From Campylobacterota bacterium (GTDB lineage: Bacteria; Campylobacterota; Campylobacteria; Campylobacterales; Sulfurovaceae): 14,905 nt of DNA. The stretch spans positions 1-14,905 of the forward strand of contig QMKT01000024.1 of NCBI GenBank assembly GCA_003646505.1. The letters are read 5' to 3'. This document shows, piece after piece, positions 14,300 to 14,905 of the stretch. The notes beneath the pieces are model-generated. The model ran no database searches, was not told the DNA's origin, and saw only the letters and a program-made list of their open reading frames with translations. The position numbers and the translations under genes were made by a program. Each line of letters starts with the position of its first letter. The stretch's first letter is position 1.

Positions 14300-14349
14300 C
14301 TTCGACAGGCTCAGTTTACTAAAGTAATCGGTCACTGAGCTTGTCGAAG
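14300..14349. repeat. 16-bp inverted repeat with an 18-base loop
   Basis: CTTCGACAGGCTCAGT (14300-14315) against ACTGAGCTTGTCGAAG (14334-14349): 15 of 16 match, and the odd pair is G-U in a plus-strand transcript. The loop holds a smaller TTACT/AGTAA stem. It ends 2 bases before the stop of the minus-strand gene at 14352. The arm sequence resembles a palindromic repeat I recall from many unrelated bacterial genomes. Confidence 0.75.
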
Positions 14350-14351
14350 TG

Positions 14352-14600
14352 TTATGAACAGTGTCCACCACCACAACATCCATCGTTTGATTCTTTTGGT
14401 TTTTCTTCTACTCTTATTGTAAATGTGTTACCAGCCTCTTCAGTATAAAAAAGATGTTTTTGACAGAATTTTTGGTTCATGTGGCTTTCCATTAGTCTTG
14501 CTTGTGTGAGAGCATCATTTTTAGATGAAAAAGACATATTATTGTCATAAGCACTCTTCTTGAAACAACTACATTCTTTTTCTACATTTATTGTAAACAT
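14352..14600 (-). CDS. Small cysteine-rich protein of unknown function
   Basis: 82 residues, not recognised. Cysteines occur at C10 and C12 (E-C-S-C), C46 (F-C-Q-K-H) and in a C-terminal G-C-C-G-G-G-H-C-S tail (C75, C76, H80, C81), which looks like a soft-metal or metal-cluster binding site. The middle (residues about 22-45) is polar and helical, with the pattern S-S-K-N-D-A-L-x-Q-A. No signal peptide or membrane segment. AAAGGAT lies about 7 bases before the ATG. It diverges from the formate dehydrogenase-type gene at 14703, 102 bases away; a role in metal handling for that enzyme is only a guess. An inverted repeat abuts its 3' end. Confidence 0.72.
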   Translation of the reverse strand: MFTINVEKECSCFKKSAYDNNMSFSSKNDALTQARLMESHMNQKFCQKHLFYTEEAGNTFTIRVEEKPKESNDGCCGGGHCS

Positions 14601-14702
14601 TGTATATCCTTTAGGTATAATTTTTTAGATAGTAACAAGAATTACTTAATTTTAAGTCTAAGTAGGATAAAAATAGTCTTATTAGATATTTAAAGGCAAC
14701 GT

Positions 14703-14905
14703 ATGACAAAAAAAATCAATTCTGAAAGACAAGAGATAGAGAGTGTTTGTACTTACTGTGGTGTAGGATGTGATATCACTGGTGTAGTAGAAAATAATAA
14801 GATCGTAAAGATATTTGCTCATCAAGACGGTGTGGTTTCTCAAGGAAAACTGTGTATAAAGGGTAAATACGGGTACGATTTTGTAGATGCCAAAGACCGT
14901 GTACG
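14703..14905 (+). CDS. fdhA: Molybdopterin oxidoreductase, formate dehydrogenase alpha type (3' partial)
   Basis: Only the first 67 codons lie in the window. The N-terminal [4Fe-4S] domain of the molybdopterin oxidoreductase family is clear: C-T-Y-C-G-V-G-C (residues about 16-23) followed by C-I-K-G-K-Y-G about 27 residues later, giving the C-x2-C-x3-C-x(n)-C set. C-x2-C-G-V-G-C with L-C-I-K-G-K is typical of cytosolic formate dehydrogenase catalytic subunits; related nitrate reductases share the plan, so the substrate is not certain. There is no Tat signal before the cluster motif, suggesting a cytoplasmic enzyme. AAAGGC stands about 8 bases before the ATG. It would use the cofactor made by MoaA and MoeA. 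Confidence 0.85.
   Translation, partial: MTKKINSERQEIESVCTYCGVGCDITGVVENNKIVKIFAHQDGVVSQGKLCIKGKYGYDFVDAKDRV

Noticed and set aside
14128..14351. Possible tRNA or CRISPR in the repeat-rich gap
   Set aside because: No cloverleaf with a T-arm or CCA-end pattern, and no regularly spaced direct repeats; only inverted repeats are present.

Overview
The window is AT-rich, gene-dense bacterial DNA. The gene content points to the Campylobacterota (a Sulfurovum/Sulfurimonas-type organism). The signs are a cytochrome bc1 with a di-heme c-type subunit, a moaA-queE-queD run, a QueE with an unusual cysteine layout, and an FdhA-type molybdoenzyme. This placement rests on remembered family features; no search was run.

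Bases 1-2202 hold the end of a bc1 (pet) operon: cytochrome b, cut by the left edge, then a membrane-anchored di-heme cytochrome c. A gene-free 324-base gap follows, with a hairpin-dense element (about 2222-2351) and then an AT-rich promoter region. Next come moaA, queE and queD on the plus strand (molybdopterin and 7-deazaguanine/queuosine precursor synthesis), facing moeA on the minus strand (molybdenum insertion). moeA and a small four-helix membrane protein gene diverge from closely spaced -10 boxes.

Bases 6643-9335 are a ribosome block: rsmE, rpmE (L31, with a long structured leader), rsmI and rlmB, which give three rRNA methyltransferases and a zinc-type L31. A bitopic membrane protein of unknown function overlaps the end of rlmB. 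Then come alaC and hom, overlapping by 8 bases (alanine and threonine/methionine branches of amino-acid synthesis).

Bases 12444-13611 look like an accessory insertion between hom and yajQ. They hold a frameshifted and truncated gene remnant, then a Phd/YefM-like antitoxin and PIN-domain toxin pair behind a perfect consensus sigma-70 promoter. yajQ follows only 18 bases after the toxin. The right end has a cluster of inverted repeats, a small Cys-rich protein on the minus strand, and the first 67 codons of a formate dehydrogenase-type catalytic subunit. moaA, moeA and this enzyme share a molybdenum-cofactor theme.

I see no complete new defence or mobile system. The points most worth a second look are the 15-bp-bounded structured element after petC, QueE's displaced third cluster cysteine, the rpmE leader with competing hairpins, the matching palindromic start regions of queD and rlmB, and the broken gene beside the toxin-antitoxin pair.
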